Shown here piece by piece: positions 35,050 to 45,200 of a DNA stretch of 64,000 nucleotides. Made by a program: the position numbers and the translations under genes. Location: positions 1 through 64,000 of the forward strand of contig CALOEX010000014.1 in the NCBI GenBank assembly GCA_942492555.1. The letters are read 5' to 3'. This DNA is from JBCCVH01 sp942492555. GTDB taxonomy: Bacteria; Bacteroidota; Bacteroidia; Cytophagales; Amoebophilaceae. The notes under the pieces were generated by a model. It had not been told where the DNA came from, did no database searches, and was given only the letters and a program-made list of their open reading frames with translations. How positions within the stretch are numbered: position 1 is the stretch's first letter; the number at the start of each line of letters is the position of its first letter.

Positions 35050-36510
35050 ATGTCTAGTAATCAATATCCGTATCGTTTGTGGCAGTGTTTTTTGCCTTTT
35101 TTTATATCTGCTTTTTTATTGCTTTCCGAGTCTTTTTTAGTAGGGGATCATGGGTTGTGGAAGCGTTATTATAGTCAAATAGCATTGCTGACGGGAGCTG
35201 TTGTTGCGGGGGGTGTTGCGTGGTTGTCGGGTGTGAGTTTAGTGGGTGTAGTGGGAGCTATAAAAGGAAATATGAGTTCTTTGGTGTCTACGATTGTTTT
35301 TTTGTTGTTGATTCGTATGTTGTGTGTGTCTTGGTTGTTTGGTGGGGTAATTCCTGCTGGAATTTTTTTTGGGATAAAGTATGTTTCTCCCTCTTTTTTT
35401 TTGGTGGTGGTGGCACTTTTTTCTGGGGTGATGAGTTTGGTGTGTGGTAGTTCTTGGCTAACGGTGGGTACGATGGGTACTGTTTTTTTGGGTATTGGTA
35501 AGTCTTTGGGTTTTGCTGAGCCTTTGGTAGCGGGGGCGGTTATTTCTGGGGCTTATTTTGGAGATAAGCTTAGCCCGTTGTCTGAAACGACGATATTGGC
35601 TTCTTCTACGACGAAAACGGATCTTTATCGGCATGTTGCTTATATGATGCGTACGTCTATTCCTAGTTTTGTGATTGCTTTGTTTATGTTTTGGGTGTGG
35701 AATGTTAGGTGTTGCGATGGTGTGGTGGGTGACTGTGGTGAGGTGTCGGGTGTTTTGGATAGGTCGTTTCATGTTCGGGGTATGTTTTTGTTGATTCCTG
35801 TGGTGTTGTTGGTGTTGACGGTATTTAGGGTTCGTCCTTATGTTACGTTGTTGGTGGGGTCTTTGTTGGGCTATTGGGCGACTTTTGTGTACCAGGAATC
35901 TTTGTTGTTGCGTGTGGGATGTGTGGAGGAGATGTCTTTTTTTGCTAAGGTTCAGTTGTTGATGTCTAAGACTTTTTGGGGGGTGGAGGATGTGTTGGTG
36001 GATGAAAGTGTGCCTGCTCTTAATAGGAAGTTGTCTAGTGATGGTATTTGGGGTATGTGTGCTACGATTAGTATTATTGTTACAGCGGTTGTTTTTAGTG
36101 GTGCTATGGAGGGGGCGGGTCTTTTGGATGCTTTGGTAGGGCGTATGCGTAATGTGAGGTCTACGGGTGTGTTGATGATGCTTACGAGTGTAGCGGCGAT
36201 TTTTTTCAATGCTACGGTGGCAGATCAGTATTTGGCTATTATTTTGACTTCGAAGATGTTTGGGAAGATGTTTGCAAGGCAGGGTTTGGCTAGTGAAAAT
36301 TTGAGTAGGGCGATTGAGGATGCTGCTACGGTGACGTCTCCATTGATTAAGTGGAATACTTGTGGTGCGGCGCAGTCGAATGCTTTGGGTGTTGCGGTGG
36401 TAGATTATTTGCCGTATTGTTTTTTTAATTTAATAAGTCCTGTTGTGGGTATTGTGGTGGTGTGGCTGGGTATCGGTGTGCGTAGGGTGAAGGTGAAGGA
36501 GGAGGGGTAG
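35050..36510 (+). CDS. nhaC: Na+/H+ antiporter NhaC
   Basis: 486 residues, about eleven to twelve transmembrane helices. The family signature around residues 160-190 reads GAVISGAYFGDKLSPLSETT and is followed by LASSTTKTDLYRHVAYM. The C-terminal half has VTSPLIKWNTCGAAQSNALG. NhaC exchanges sodium for protons and maintains pH and sodium homeostasis. It matters here because the sodium:solute symporter family proteins nearby depend on a sodium gradient. The coding DNA is extremely G/T-rich, as everything on this strand between 24 and 41 kb. It converges with mutY, 12 bases apart. Confidence 0.93.
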   Translation: MSSNQYPYRLWQCFLPFFISAFLLLSESFLVGDHGLWKRYYSQIALLTGAVVAGGVAWLSGVSLVGVVGAIKGNMSSLVSTIVFLLLIRMLCVSWLFGGVIPAGIFFGIKYVSPSFFLVVVALFSGVMSLVCGSSWLTVGTMGTVFLGIGKSLGFAEPLVAGAVISGAYFGDKLSPLSETTILASSTTKTDLYRHVAYMMRTSIPSFVIALFMFWVWNVRCCDGVVGDCGEVSGVLDRSFHVRGMFLLIPVVLLVLTVFRVRPYVTLLVGSLLGYWATFVYQESLLLRVGCVEEMSFFAKVQLLMSKTFWGVEDVLVDESVPALNRKLSSDGIWGMCATISIIVTAVVFSGAMEGAGLLDALVGRMRNVRSTGVLMMLTSVAAIFFNATVADQYLAIILTSKMFGKMFARQGLASENLSRAIEDAATVTSPLIKWNTCGAAQSNALGVAVVDYLPYCFFNLISPVVGIVVVWLGIGVRRVKVKEEG

Positions 36511-36522
36511 GTGTGTTGTTGT

Positions 36523-37620
36523 TTAGGTGTCTATTGGTTGATGTAGTGATGTTAGGTTGTTTTTGAGGAATTTGACTATTAAACTGGGGAGTGGTAGTGT
36601 GTGTATTTCTTGTATTGTGAATGGTTGTAGATGTTTTGTGAGTGTTGTGGCTATGTTGTTATTGGTGATGGGTATGTGGAAGAAGGTTGTGTGTATGCAT
36701 TGGTGTGTGAGTAGGTGTTTGGGGTGTTTTTGTAGTGGGAAGATTTTGATGTTTTCTTTTTGTATGTGTTGTAGTAGTGTGTCGTGTAGGTCGTTGAGTG
36801 GGTGGAAGCGTTTTTTTTCTATTAGGTGGAAGTCGTAGAGTCCGTGCCAGATGTCTTTTTGTGTTCTTTTTTTAAAGTAGGTTTTTCCTTGGTGTGTGAA
36901 GATGAAATAGTGGAAGAAGCGGTTTTTGAGGGGTGCTTTTTTTGTTTTAATGGGGAGTATGTGTTGGAGTTGTTGTTTTTTTGCTATGCATATGTCGCTG
37001 AATATGCATGTGTTGCAACGTGGTTGTGCTGGGGTGCAGTGGAGTGCACCAAATTCCATGAGTGCTTGATTGAAGATACCAGGTTGTTGTGTGTCTAAGA
37101 GTGATTGTGCGAGTTTTGTGAATTTTTTTTGTGCTTGTGGTGTTTGGATGTTGTCTTGTTGGCCGAAAATGCGTGCGAGTACTCTGTAGACGTTTCCGTC
37201 TACAAGAGCGATGGGTTCATGGAAGACGATGGAGGCAATGGCAGCGGCGGTATAGGGTCCAATGCCTGGAAGTGTGCATAGTTGTTTATAGTTTGTTGGG
37301 AATGTTCCGTTGTGGTTGGTGATGATTTCTTGTGCGCATCGTAGTAGGTTAAGGGCTCTGCGGTAGTATCCTAATCCTTGCCAGAGGTGTAGGATTTCTT
37401 TTTCTGTTGCTTGTGCTAAGTGGTTGAGGGTTGGGTATGTGGTGATGAATTTGTGATAGTATGGGAGTCCTTGTTTGATGCGTGTTTGCTGTAGGAGTAT
37501 TTCGGAGAGCCAGGTTGTGTAGGGTGTGGGTTGTTGTCGCCATGGTAGTGTGCGTGCGTTGAGGTGATACCAGGTGATGAGTCGTGTTGCGAAATTTGTG
37601 CTTGTGATGTTTTTTTGCAT
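36523..37620 (-). CDS. mutY: A/G-specific adenine DNA glycosylase
   Basis: 365 residues. Catalytic Glu40 is in LSEILLQQTRI. The helix-hairpin-helix is LPGIGPYTAAAIASI with the catalytic Asp141 in LVDGNVYRVLAR. The iron-sulphur cluster ligands are C195, C202, C205 and C211 in the canonical 6-2-5 spacing. The C-terminal NUDIX-like domain (from about 235, FHYFIFTHQGKTYFKKR) recognises 8-oxoguanine. It removes adenine mispaired with 8-oxoG. It starts 16 bases after gatA and is probably cotranscribed with it. Confidence 0.96.
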   Translation of the reverse strand: MQKNITSTNFATRLITWYHLNARTLPWRQQPTPYTTWLSEILLQQTRIKQGLPYYHKFITTYPTLNHLAQATEKEILHLWQGLGYYRRALNLLRCAQEIITNHNGTFPTNYKQLCTLPGIGPYTAAAIASIVFHEPIALVDGNVYRVLARIFGQQDNIQTPQAQKKFTKLAQSLLDTQQPGIFNQALMEFGALHCTPAQPRCNTCIFSDICIAKKQQLQHILPIKTKKAPLKNRFFHYFIFTHQGKTYFKKRTQKDIWHGLYDFHLIEKKRFHPLNDLHDTLLQHIQKENIKIFPLQKHPKHLLTHQCIHTTFFHIPITNNNIATTLTKHLQPFTIQEIHTLPLPSLIVKFLKNNLTSLHQPIDT

Positions 37621-37636
37621 GTTTTTTGGCAGTGGG

Positions 37637-39103
37637 TTATGTATGGTTGTTGTGTCCTGTGAGGTTTAGGATGTGTTGTGCAAATTGTAGTAGGTGTTGT
37701 TCTTGTTGTGGTGGCGCTATGATTTGTAATCCGATGGGTAGATTTTTGTTGTCGTTGCCATTGGGGATGGAGATGGCAGGTAGTCCGGCTATGGATGCGG
37801 GGACGGTGTATAGGTCTGCGAGGTATTGTAGCATGGGGTTGTCTTGGGTGCTGTATAGGGGGAAGGCCGTGGTGGGTGTTGTGGGGGAGATGATGTAGTC
37901 GTAGTGGGTGAAGATGTCTATCATGGTGTTTTTTATTTTTTGTCGTACTTTTTGTGCTTGTCCGTAGTAGTTGTCGTAGTAATCGGATGTTAGTACGAAT
38001 GTGCCTAGTAGTAGTCGTCTTTTGACTTCTTTGCCGAATCCGTGTGTGCGTGTTTTGCGTACCATTTCTTGGAAGGAGGTTGTGTCTTTGGCTCTGTGTC
38101 CATATCGAACGCCGTCGTATCGTGCTAGTTCTGTGCTTGCTTCTCCTGTGGTGAGGATGTAGTAGGTTGGGAGGACGTATTCTAGTAGTGGGAAGTCTAT
38201 GGGTGTGATGGTGTGTCCTTGTTGTGTGAGGATTTGAAGGGTTTTTTGTGTTGCTTGTTTGATTTCTGGTTGTAGGCTTTGGTGTTCTAATGTTTCTTTG
38301 AGGTAGGCGATGTTGAGTTTTTTTGCGGGATTTTTGTTGAGGAGTGCTGTGTAGTCGTCTGTGGGTGTGCTGAGTGTGGTGGTGTCTTTGGTGTCTTGGC
38401 CTGCAATGATGTTGAGTGTGGTGGCGCAGTCTTGGATGTTGTGAGCAAGTATGCCTATGGTGTCTAGGGAGGAGCTGTATGCGATGACGCCGTAGCGTGA
38501 GATTCTTCCGTAGGTTGGTTTGAGTCCAATGATGCCACATAAGGCTGCTGGTTGGCGTACGGATCCTCCGGTGTCGGTGCCGAGTGAAATGTGGCACATG
38601 TGTGCTTTGATGGCTGCTGCGGATCCTCCTGAGGATCCTCCTGCTGTTAATGTGGGGTCGATGGGGTTTCGTGTGGGGCCGTAAATGGTGTGTTCGTTTG
38701 CGGATCCCATGCCGAATTCATCGCAGTTTTGGTGGCCGAGTATAATTGCACCTGCTTCTAGGAGTTTTGTTACAGCTGTTGCGTTGATTTGTGATATGAA
38801 GGTTTCTAGGATTTTACTGCTTGCTTGTATGGGGTGGTCTTTGTAGCAGAAGAGGTCTTTGATTCCTACGGCCATGCCTGCAAGTGGTGGTGGTTGGTTG
38901 TTTTGTAACATGTGTGTTACTTCTTGTACTTTTGCTTGTATGTCTTGTTGGTAGGTGCGGACAAATGCGTTGAGGTGTTTTTTTTGTGCTATGTTGTTTA
39001 AAAATAGGCTTATGATTTGTTGTAGGCTACAGGGTTTTGCAAGGATTTTTTCTCTGCAGGTGTTGTAGGATGTTAAAAGGTGGTCGTGGTTGTTGTTTGC
39101 CAT
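37637..39103 (-). CDS. gatA: aspartyl/glutamyl-tRNA amidotransferase subunit A
   Basis: 488 residues from the Met at 39103 (MANNNHDHLL); an ATG at 39151 would add 16 untypical residues. Amidase-signature family: catalytic Lys82 (VGIKDLF), cis-Ser158 in GGSSGGSAAAI and nucleophile Ser181 in GTDTGGSVRQPA, all close to the positions in characterised GatA. GatA releases ammonia from glutamine for tRNA amidation by GatCAB. gatC is present at 18537-18830; gatB lies outside the window. Confidence 0.96.
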   Translation of the reverse strand: MANNNHDHLLTSYNTCREKILAKPCSLQQIISLFLNNIAQKKHLNAFVRTYQQDIQAKVQEVTHMLQNNQPPPLAGMAVGIKDLFCYKDHPIQASSKILETFISQINATAVTKLLEAGAIILGHQNCDEFGMGSANEHTIYGPTRNPIDPTLTAGGSSGGSAAAIKAHMCHISLGTDTGGSVRQPAALCGIIGLKPTYGRISRYGVIAYSSSLDTIGILAHNIQDCATTLNIIAGQDTKDTTTLSTPTDDYTALLNKNPAKKLNIAYLKETLEHQSLQPEIKQATQKTLQILTQQGHTITPIDFPLLEYVLPTYYILTTGEASTELARYDGVRYGHRAKDTTSFQEMVRKTRTHGFGKEVKRRLLLGTFVLTSDYYDNYYGQAQKVRQKIKNTMIDIFTHYDYIISPTTPTTAFPLYSTQDNPMLQYLADLYTVPASIAGLPAISIPNGNDNKNLPIGLQIIAPPQQEQHLLQFAQHILNLTGHNNHT

Positions 39104-39306
39104 AGGTTTTGTGTGAGTATGGAATAGATGGAACAAAGGTAAAATTTTCATTTGATTTTGTGGGTTAAAGTGAGAAAAATGCGTGGTTCTAGGGTTGTTG
39201 TGGGATGTTGTAGTGGTACTTGTATTTTTTTGGTTGTGATGTTTGTTTTTTTATGTAGTTTTCACTGGGTTGTGTGGGTGATGTGGGTATTTTATTGTTT
39301 TGGATT

Positions 39307-40746
39307 ATGGTGAAAAAAATGATTGAAAATTGGGCAAAGGGTGATTATGCGTATGGTTTTACGAGTGATGTTGATCAATGGGTGGCTCCTGTGGGGCTTG
39401 ATGAGCGTGTGATAGCGTTTATTTCGGCGCAGAAAAAGGAACCGAAGTGGTTGTTGGCGTATCGTTTGAAGGCGTATTGTCATTGGCAGACATTGCAGGA
39501 GCCTAGGTGGGCAAATATTGATTATCCTGCTATTAATTATCAGGGGATGAGTTATTATGCGGGTTTTCGAGCAGAGAAAAAGCCTAGGACGCTTGATGAA
39601 GTAGATCCTGAAATTCTTGCAACTTTTGAGCGTCTTGGTATTCCTTTGCAGGAGCAGAAGCGTTTGGCAGGTGTTGCTGTGGAGGCTGTTTTGGATAGTG
39701 TTTCTGTGGGAACGACTTTTCAGGAGGAGCTTAGGAAGCATAATATTATTTTTTGTTCTTTTGGTGAAGCGGTGCAACGGTATCCTGATCTTGTGAAGAG
39801 GTATTTGGGGCGTGTTGTGCCGTATCATGATCATTTTTTTGCTGCGTTGAATGCGGCGGTGTTTAGTGATGGCTCTTTTTGTTATATTCCTGAAGGGGTG
39901 CGTTGCCCTGTGGAGTTGTCTACTTATTTTCGTATTAATGCTGCTAATACGGGTCAATTTGAACGTACGTTGATTGTTTGTAAGAAGGGGGGGTATGTGA
40001 GTTATTTGGAGGGATGCACGGCACCGATGCGTAATGAACATCAATTACATGCTGCTACGGTGGAAATTTATGCGGAGGAAGATGCGGAGGTGCGTTATGC
40101 TACTATTCAGAATTGGTATCCTGGGGATGAGCGTGGTGTGGGGGGTATTTATAATTTTGTTACAAAAAGGGGTGTGTGTGCTGGGGATCGTGCTAAAATT
40201 TCTTGGACACAACTTGAAACGGGTGCTGCGTGTACATGGAAGTATCCTAGTTGTGTTTTGAAGGGTGATGGTAGTGTGGGGGAGTTTTATTCTGTGGCTG
40301 TTACGAAGGGGTATCAACAGGCGGATACTGGTACGAAGATGATTCATGTGGGGAAAAATACGCGTAGTCGTATTGTATCTAAAAGTATTGCTGGTGGGCA
40401 TAGTCGGAATACGTATCGTGGTCTTGTGCAGGTTGGTGATAGGGCTGAGGGTGCGTATAATTATTCGCAGTGTGATTCTTTGTTGATTGGGGATAAGTGT
40501 AGTGTTTTTACGGTTCCTTATATGGAAGGGAATGATGAAGGGTGTGTGATGGAGCATGAAGCTACGATGTCGAAGATTAATGAGGAGCAACTTTTTTATT
40601 GTATGCAACGTGGTTTGGAGGAGGAGAGGGCTCGTGCGTTGATTGCTACGGGGTTTTGTAGGGACGTGTTGCAAAAGTTACCTATGGAGTTTGCACTAGA
40701 AGGGAAAAAATTATTGGAGATTACGCTGGAGGGAAGTGTGGGCTGA
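39307..40746 (+). CDS. sufB: Fe-S cluster assembly protein SufB
   Basis: 479 residues from the ATG at 39307 (MVKKMIENWAKGDYAYGF), preferred to the ATG at 39274. The SufB scaffold pattern is clear: IPEGVRCPVELSTYFRINA, FERTLIVCKKGGYVSYLEGC, YPSCVLKGDGSVGEFYSVAV, GGHSRNTYRGLVQV and NEEQLFYCMQRGL near the end. SufB forms the scaffold with SufC and SufD. Neither sufC, sufD nor sufS follows; the next gene is a dead Rpn nuclease gene, so the operon is either split or truncated here. Confidence 0.95.
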   Translation: MVKKMIENWAKGDYAYGFTSDVDQWVAPVGLDERVIAFISAQKKEPKWLLAYRLKAYCHWQTLQEPRWANIDYPAINYQGMSYYAGFRAEKKPRTLDEVDPEILATFERLGIPLQEQKRLAGVAVEAVLDSVSVGTTFQEELRKHNIIFCSFGEAVQRYPDLVKRYLGRVVPYHDHFFAALNAAVFSDGSFCYIPEGVRCPVELSTYFRINAANTGQFERTLIVCKKGGYVSYLEGCTAPMRNEHQLHAATVEIYAEEDAEVRYATIQNWYPGDERGVGGIYNFVTKRGVCAGDRAKISWTQLETGAACTWKYPSCVLKGDGSVGEFYSVAVTKGYQQADTGTKMIHVGKNTRSRIVSKSIAGGHSRNTYRGLVQVGDRAEGAYNYSQCDSLLIGDKCSVFTVPYMEGNDEGCVMEHEATMSKINEEQLFYCMQRGLEEERARALIATGFCRDVLQKLPMEFALEGKKLLEITLEGSVG

Positions 40747-40924
40747 TCATACAGGGTTTTGTTTCTATATTATTTTTGTACTTTAGGATGTCCGTTTTGA
40801 AAGATGTTAAAATGTTGGGATATTGCTAACCTTTTAGTAAAAAAAAAGAAGATAGTGTATCTTTCCCATTTGTTAAAAGTAATTTTCTTAAATGTGTTTT
40901 AATTTAGAATTTGTATCTTTGTGT

Positions 40925-41824
40925 ATGATTACGAAATACCTTAATCCGCAAAACGATCTTGCTTTTAAACGCATATGTGGCCAAGAGAAGAATAAAAAAA
41001 TTCTCCTTGCTATGCTTAATGCTGTGCTTAAAAATCAACTGCATCATGATATTGAGGATGTTGTTTTTTTGAAAACAGCACAAGACCCGGATATTGCCTC
41101 TCAAAAGTAAAGCATTGTAGATGTACTTTGTAGAGACAAAGATGGTTGTCAATACATTGTAGAAATGCAGATAGCCCATACAGAAGGTTTTGAAAAAAGA
41201 GCTCTTTTCTACGCTTCTAAAGCTTATGTAAGTCAAGCAGAAGTAGGTAAAAAATAGCATAATCTTAAGGAAGTCATTTTTTTAGCTTTTACCAACTATA
41301 TTCTTTTTCCTAAAAAGGAATATTATAAAAGTGAACATGTTTTGCTGGATAAAGTTACACTCGCCCAGGATATGAGTTTTACTTTTGTAGAACTGCCTAA
41401 ATTTGGGCAGCAATGCCCAGAAGACATCAGCAAACTTTCCTTAGAAGAAAAATTTTATTATTTCCTGCACAAAGCTCCCGCCATGAGCGATACAGATTTA
41501 GCAAAATTTACAGGGAAAGACATTATTATCAAAGAAGCCTTTGATGAGCTAGAAAGGTTTAGTTGGACAAAAGAAGAACTCAATGCCTATGAACAAGTTG
41601 AAAAAAGAGATAGAGACAATTTCTCTGCTCTGTGTTATGCTAAAGAAGAGGTTTTAAAAGAAGGAATAGCAGAAGGGATGAAAAAAGGAATAGAAAAAGG
41701 CAAAAAGGAAGAAAGAGAAAAGCTTATACAAGAGATGTTATCTGAGGGCTGGATCAATACCTGCTTTGTGGAGTCTGTTCAGCCAACTGTGTCACCACTC
41801 ATTAATTCATGTGATGTCTCATAG
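40925..41824 (+). pseudogene. Rpn-family recombination-promoting nuclease/putative transposase, broken
   Basis: The frame starts MITKYLNPQNDLAFKRICG, the usual N-terminus of this PD-(D/E)XK family. It continues through two in-frame stops, TAA at 41108 and TAG at about 41255, with good family sequence between and after them (IVDVLCRDKDGCQYIVEMQI, which holds the nuclease motif, and KEVIFLAFTNYILFP). The C-terminus is Glu/Lys-rich (EGIAEGMKKGIEKGKKEERE), then fused to an IS256 terminal repeat from 41771, which supplies the last 18 codons. A TATCTTTG box overlaps the region just before the start codon. Confidence 0.85.
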
Positions 41825-41927
41825 TAGATTCTGAATCCAATCTACCCTCAAATATAATAACAAGTTGCGATAAAATCTTGCCCCAATTATGTATGGGACG
41901 CGTCCATTTTTTAGTTATATTCTCCTT
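41771..41927 (-). mobile_element. IS256-family right-end remnant
   Basis: About 157 bases that are an inverted copy of the end of the remnant at 16730-17049: the transposase C-terminus (ENITKKW, WGKILSQL) and the tip GAGTCTGTTCAGCCAACTGT. It inserted into the 3' end of the Rpn gene. Confidence 0.85.
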
Positions 41928-41986
41928 TTTGTGTGATACTTGGATGTTTCTGGGGTAAAAATATGACTGTTGGGTATTTTTTTGAG

Positions 41987-42061
41987 CGGTCTGGACGGGA
42001 TTTGAACCCGCGGTCTCCTGCGTGACAGGCAGGCATTTTAACCAGGCTAAACTACCAGACC
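41987..42061 (-). tRNA. tRNA-Asp (anticodon GTC)
   Basis: Complete cloverleaf on the minus strand: acceptor stem GGTCTGG pairing with CCAGACC, anticodon stem-loop CCTGC-CTGTCAC-GCAGG with anticodon GTC, T-arm with GGTTCAAATCCC, discriminator G as expected for aspartate. CCA is not encoded. Confidence 0.97.
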
Positions 42062-42203
42062 AATGGGGATAAAAGTAAACAAAAATATGTAAATGGCATA
42101 ATTTGGAGCGATGAATGATGGGGTGTGTTGTATTGGGTATTGGGCTGGGATTTTAGGAAAGTTAGCAAAATGAGAGCAAAAAAGTCTTTTGGGTATTGGC
42201 GTG

Positions 42204-45200
42204 CTAGGGTGTGCTGTTTAAAATTGCTTTACAAAGTTTGTGCAATTCATCTGCGACGGGTTGGAGGTTTAGCTCTTGTGCGACAGGTATGAAGATTTTT
42301 ATGGTTTCTTTGGCGATATGTATTTGTTTTTCTGGTTCTTTGGCACCTATGGTACGCATGTTGTGCAGTCTATCGATGAGTTTGACCAATAGTGAATTGC
42401 TATTTCCTGTTGCTAGTAAACGCTTTAAGGTTTCTTTTTTTTCGAGCTTCATTCTTGGGCGTTCTACCTTGTTGTATAAATGACTTACTTGCACGACAAT
42501 ATCCATGACTTGTTCATTAAACATGGCAAACATCTGTGGGGGGCTGTACCCACTGTCTTCTACCGTATCATGCAAAAGGGCGGCGACAATGACATCTTCA
42601 TCCGTGGTGTATTGCAGTAGGATGGTAGCCACTTCCATGGGATGAAAATAGTAGGGTTCACCGGATTTTCTGCGTTGGTCTGCATGGCAGTGTTTGGCAA
42701 CTTTTAAAGCGAAGCCAATGTAGTCGAGATTCATTTTTTTGTCTGCTATTGCCTTTAAAAATATTTTGTCTTCAGGGGCTTCTATTTGTGTGACGTTTCG
42801 TAGGTCCTCCGTGGCAAATTTTGTCATTTTGGGCTTGAGTGATAGCAAATCTAGAGGCAACACATAGGTTTGGGTGAGGGTGAACGCTTCTTTTTGAATC
42901 TCTATATGGCCATATTGTGCTTTGGTGATGCGTTTGTTTTCTAGCAGGCAGATATGATCGAGCAGTTCTATCTGTTGATCTTCGGCATAGGGCTTGTAGC
43001 TTTGGTCTTCTGCTAAAGTACATGTAGCAGGGTCTGCTGTTGTGCAGGTGATGCGCAAGCTTTTTTCTGGTTTTTTTTCATAGGGTGGTTTGAGGTCATA
43101 ATCTAACCAGGCTTCGTCTATAAAGAGATGTATGGGGGCGTCACCATAGGTGTCTTGGGGTTTGAGTTGCTCATATGTTACCCAGACTGCATTGGCAATG
43201 AGCCGTGCGGTGCAGAGCAGATCGCAGCTTAGGGTGGTCTTGCTTTGGGGAATATGGATTTTTACATGTTCGATGTCGAATCCTTGGTTGATGAGCATGG
43301 AGCGTGCTTCGTCTAGGACTTTATTTAAAGTGGTTTCTTTGATTGTAAGATCTAGGTATTCTTGGGATTGGTTTCCTACATGGAAGAAGTGGCCCATGGC
43401 TCCTTTGATGATGCGTACATTGTCTTTCATGCCTTCCATGGTTTGCAACTCTGCGGATACTTTGGCAAGGAGGGTCATCATGCTGCTGTTTTTGTGGAGG
43501 GTTTCGTAAACTTGTTTGTGGCTGTCTTCATAGGAGAGCAACATCATGTTTTTGGCTTCTTGGATTTTCTTGAGTTCTTTTTGTGCTACGATTGTTTGTT
43601 GGTCGTTGTGACGTTTAAAGGTAGCCAAAGCAATGCAGGGTAATGCAATGCTCAAAAGCAGTGGGAAACCACCATTTGCACCAAAATCAGGCATGAAAGT
43701 ACCTGTAATGATCCATTGTGTGATCCAAGCCAATGTAACACCAACCAATTCAAGTACAACGAAGGATCGCCAGTCTATCATCATGCCCAAAAAAAGTATA
43801 CTCAATGCAAAATGCCACAAGCTAGTCCCCTCTTGGGGTATGAGACAGAGGCTTAGGGTATTGACGAACACCCAGGCATAAGACATGAAGGGGTAATAAA
43901 AAAGGCTAAAGTGTTTTTCTAGGCGTTTGTGCCAATGCTCACGTACCATCATGGGAAAACAGAGGACAATGGGGATGACACGGAGTATGCTGACTGCTTT
44001 TGAAAATCCTTGGGCTTCTCCTAACGTAAAGGGTATAAAGAAGTAGACCATGGTAAACAGACTTGTAGCAAAGTGGCGAATGCCATAGGTCTTTTCTTTT
44101 TGTAAACACCAGCGGATGGGATGACGCAACCATTGGAAGTAACTGCCTAAAGTATGGCGGGAGCTTTCTTGCCAATTTTCTGTCTCTCTATCTATCCATA
44201 CAAAGGCTTTGTTTTCCCATAGGTGTACACCAAAGAAGGTGAGGATATGGGCGAGCATGGCGAAGGGCCAAATGGATATTGTCGTATAAATATACGTGCC
44301 TTTTTTTGTACCTAATCTAAGAACATTTTTATGAATGAAATTAATGAAATTTTCTACTTTAGGGAAAGTAAAATACAAGATAAAAAATACAAAAAAAGCA
44401 CTCCAAAAAGCTAATATACTTGCTTGCAATGCTTTTGATGAAGGTTTTAAACCCACCAATCCCATTAAAAATGGAATGCTAATGCTGGATATAATTAAAA
44501 CAGTGTAGTTAATTACATGTGAGAAATATATGTTTTGTGTGTATAGTATTAAACTGCCTATCGTAGCAAGAAAACCAAAGATTAATGAAACCGAACGAAC
44601 CCATGTAATGGGTTTAAATTTTTTATTTTTTTTCAAAGGCATGAGTACATCATTGACCCACATAATAGCAAGAGCATTTAAAAAGGAATCCATGGTAGAC
44701 ATCATAATAGCAATGATGGCTAGTAAAAAACTTACTTGCCCAAAAGGATAACTACAAATTTTTGTTATGTATGTAGTTATAGGGGTGGTGTACTGATTTT
44801 GTCCAATATATTTTTTGTAATCTTCAAGCCGAAAAATATTTAAAGAAGCAAGGGTGACCAAAAGAGCTAGTAGAAGATAAACAAAAGAAAAAGATGTAAA
44901 CATGCTTTGTACATGTTTCCTTTTTGAGGTCATCAATACCCGCTGTATTACGGGTGGAGCAATCATCAAAGTAGGAAAGCCATACAAAATAAAAGAGATT
45001 AAAAAATTTTTTAATAGATCAGGCACTGTAAGAACATGAACGCGTTTAGGTTCTACTATTTTTGCTATATGCCAAATTTGCGAAAATCCTTTGTCCCAAG
45101 TTACTGCAATAAAAAAACCAATAATGCCCAACACAATCACCAAAAATTGCAATACATCGGTTTTGGCTACAGAGCGTACTCCTCCTAAGCAGGTATAGAG

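Noticed and set aside
34868..35140. 90-codon plus-strand frame before nhaC
   Set aside because: It overlaps the start of nhaC in another frame and looks like G/T-biased noise.
37416..38597. 393-codon open frame on the minus strand
   Set aside because: It lies in another frame of gatA and mutY; its Thr/His/Arg-rich product is an artefact of the strong G/T strand bias, and both real genes have intact catalytic motifs.
39292..40674. Two long minus-strand frames (39292-40044 and 40045-40674)
   Set aside because: Antisense to sufB, whose family sequence is unmistakable.
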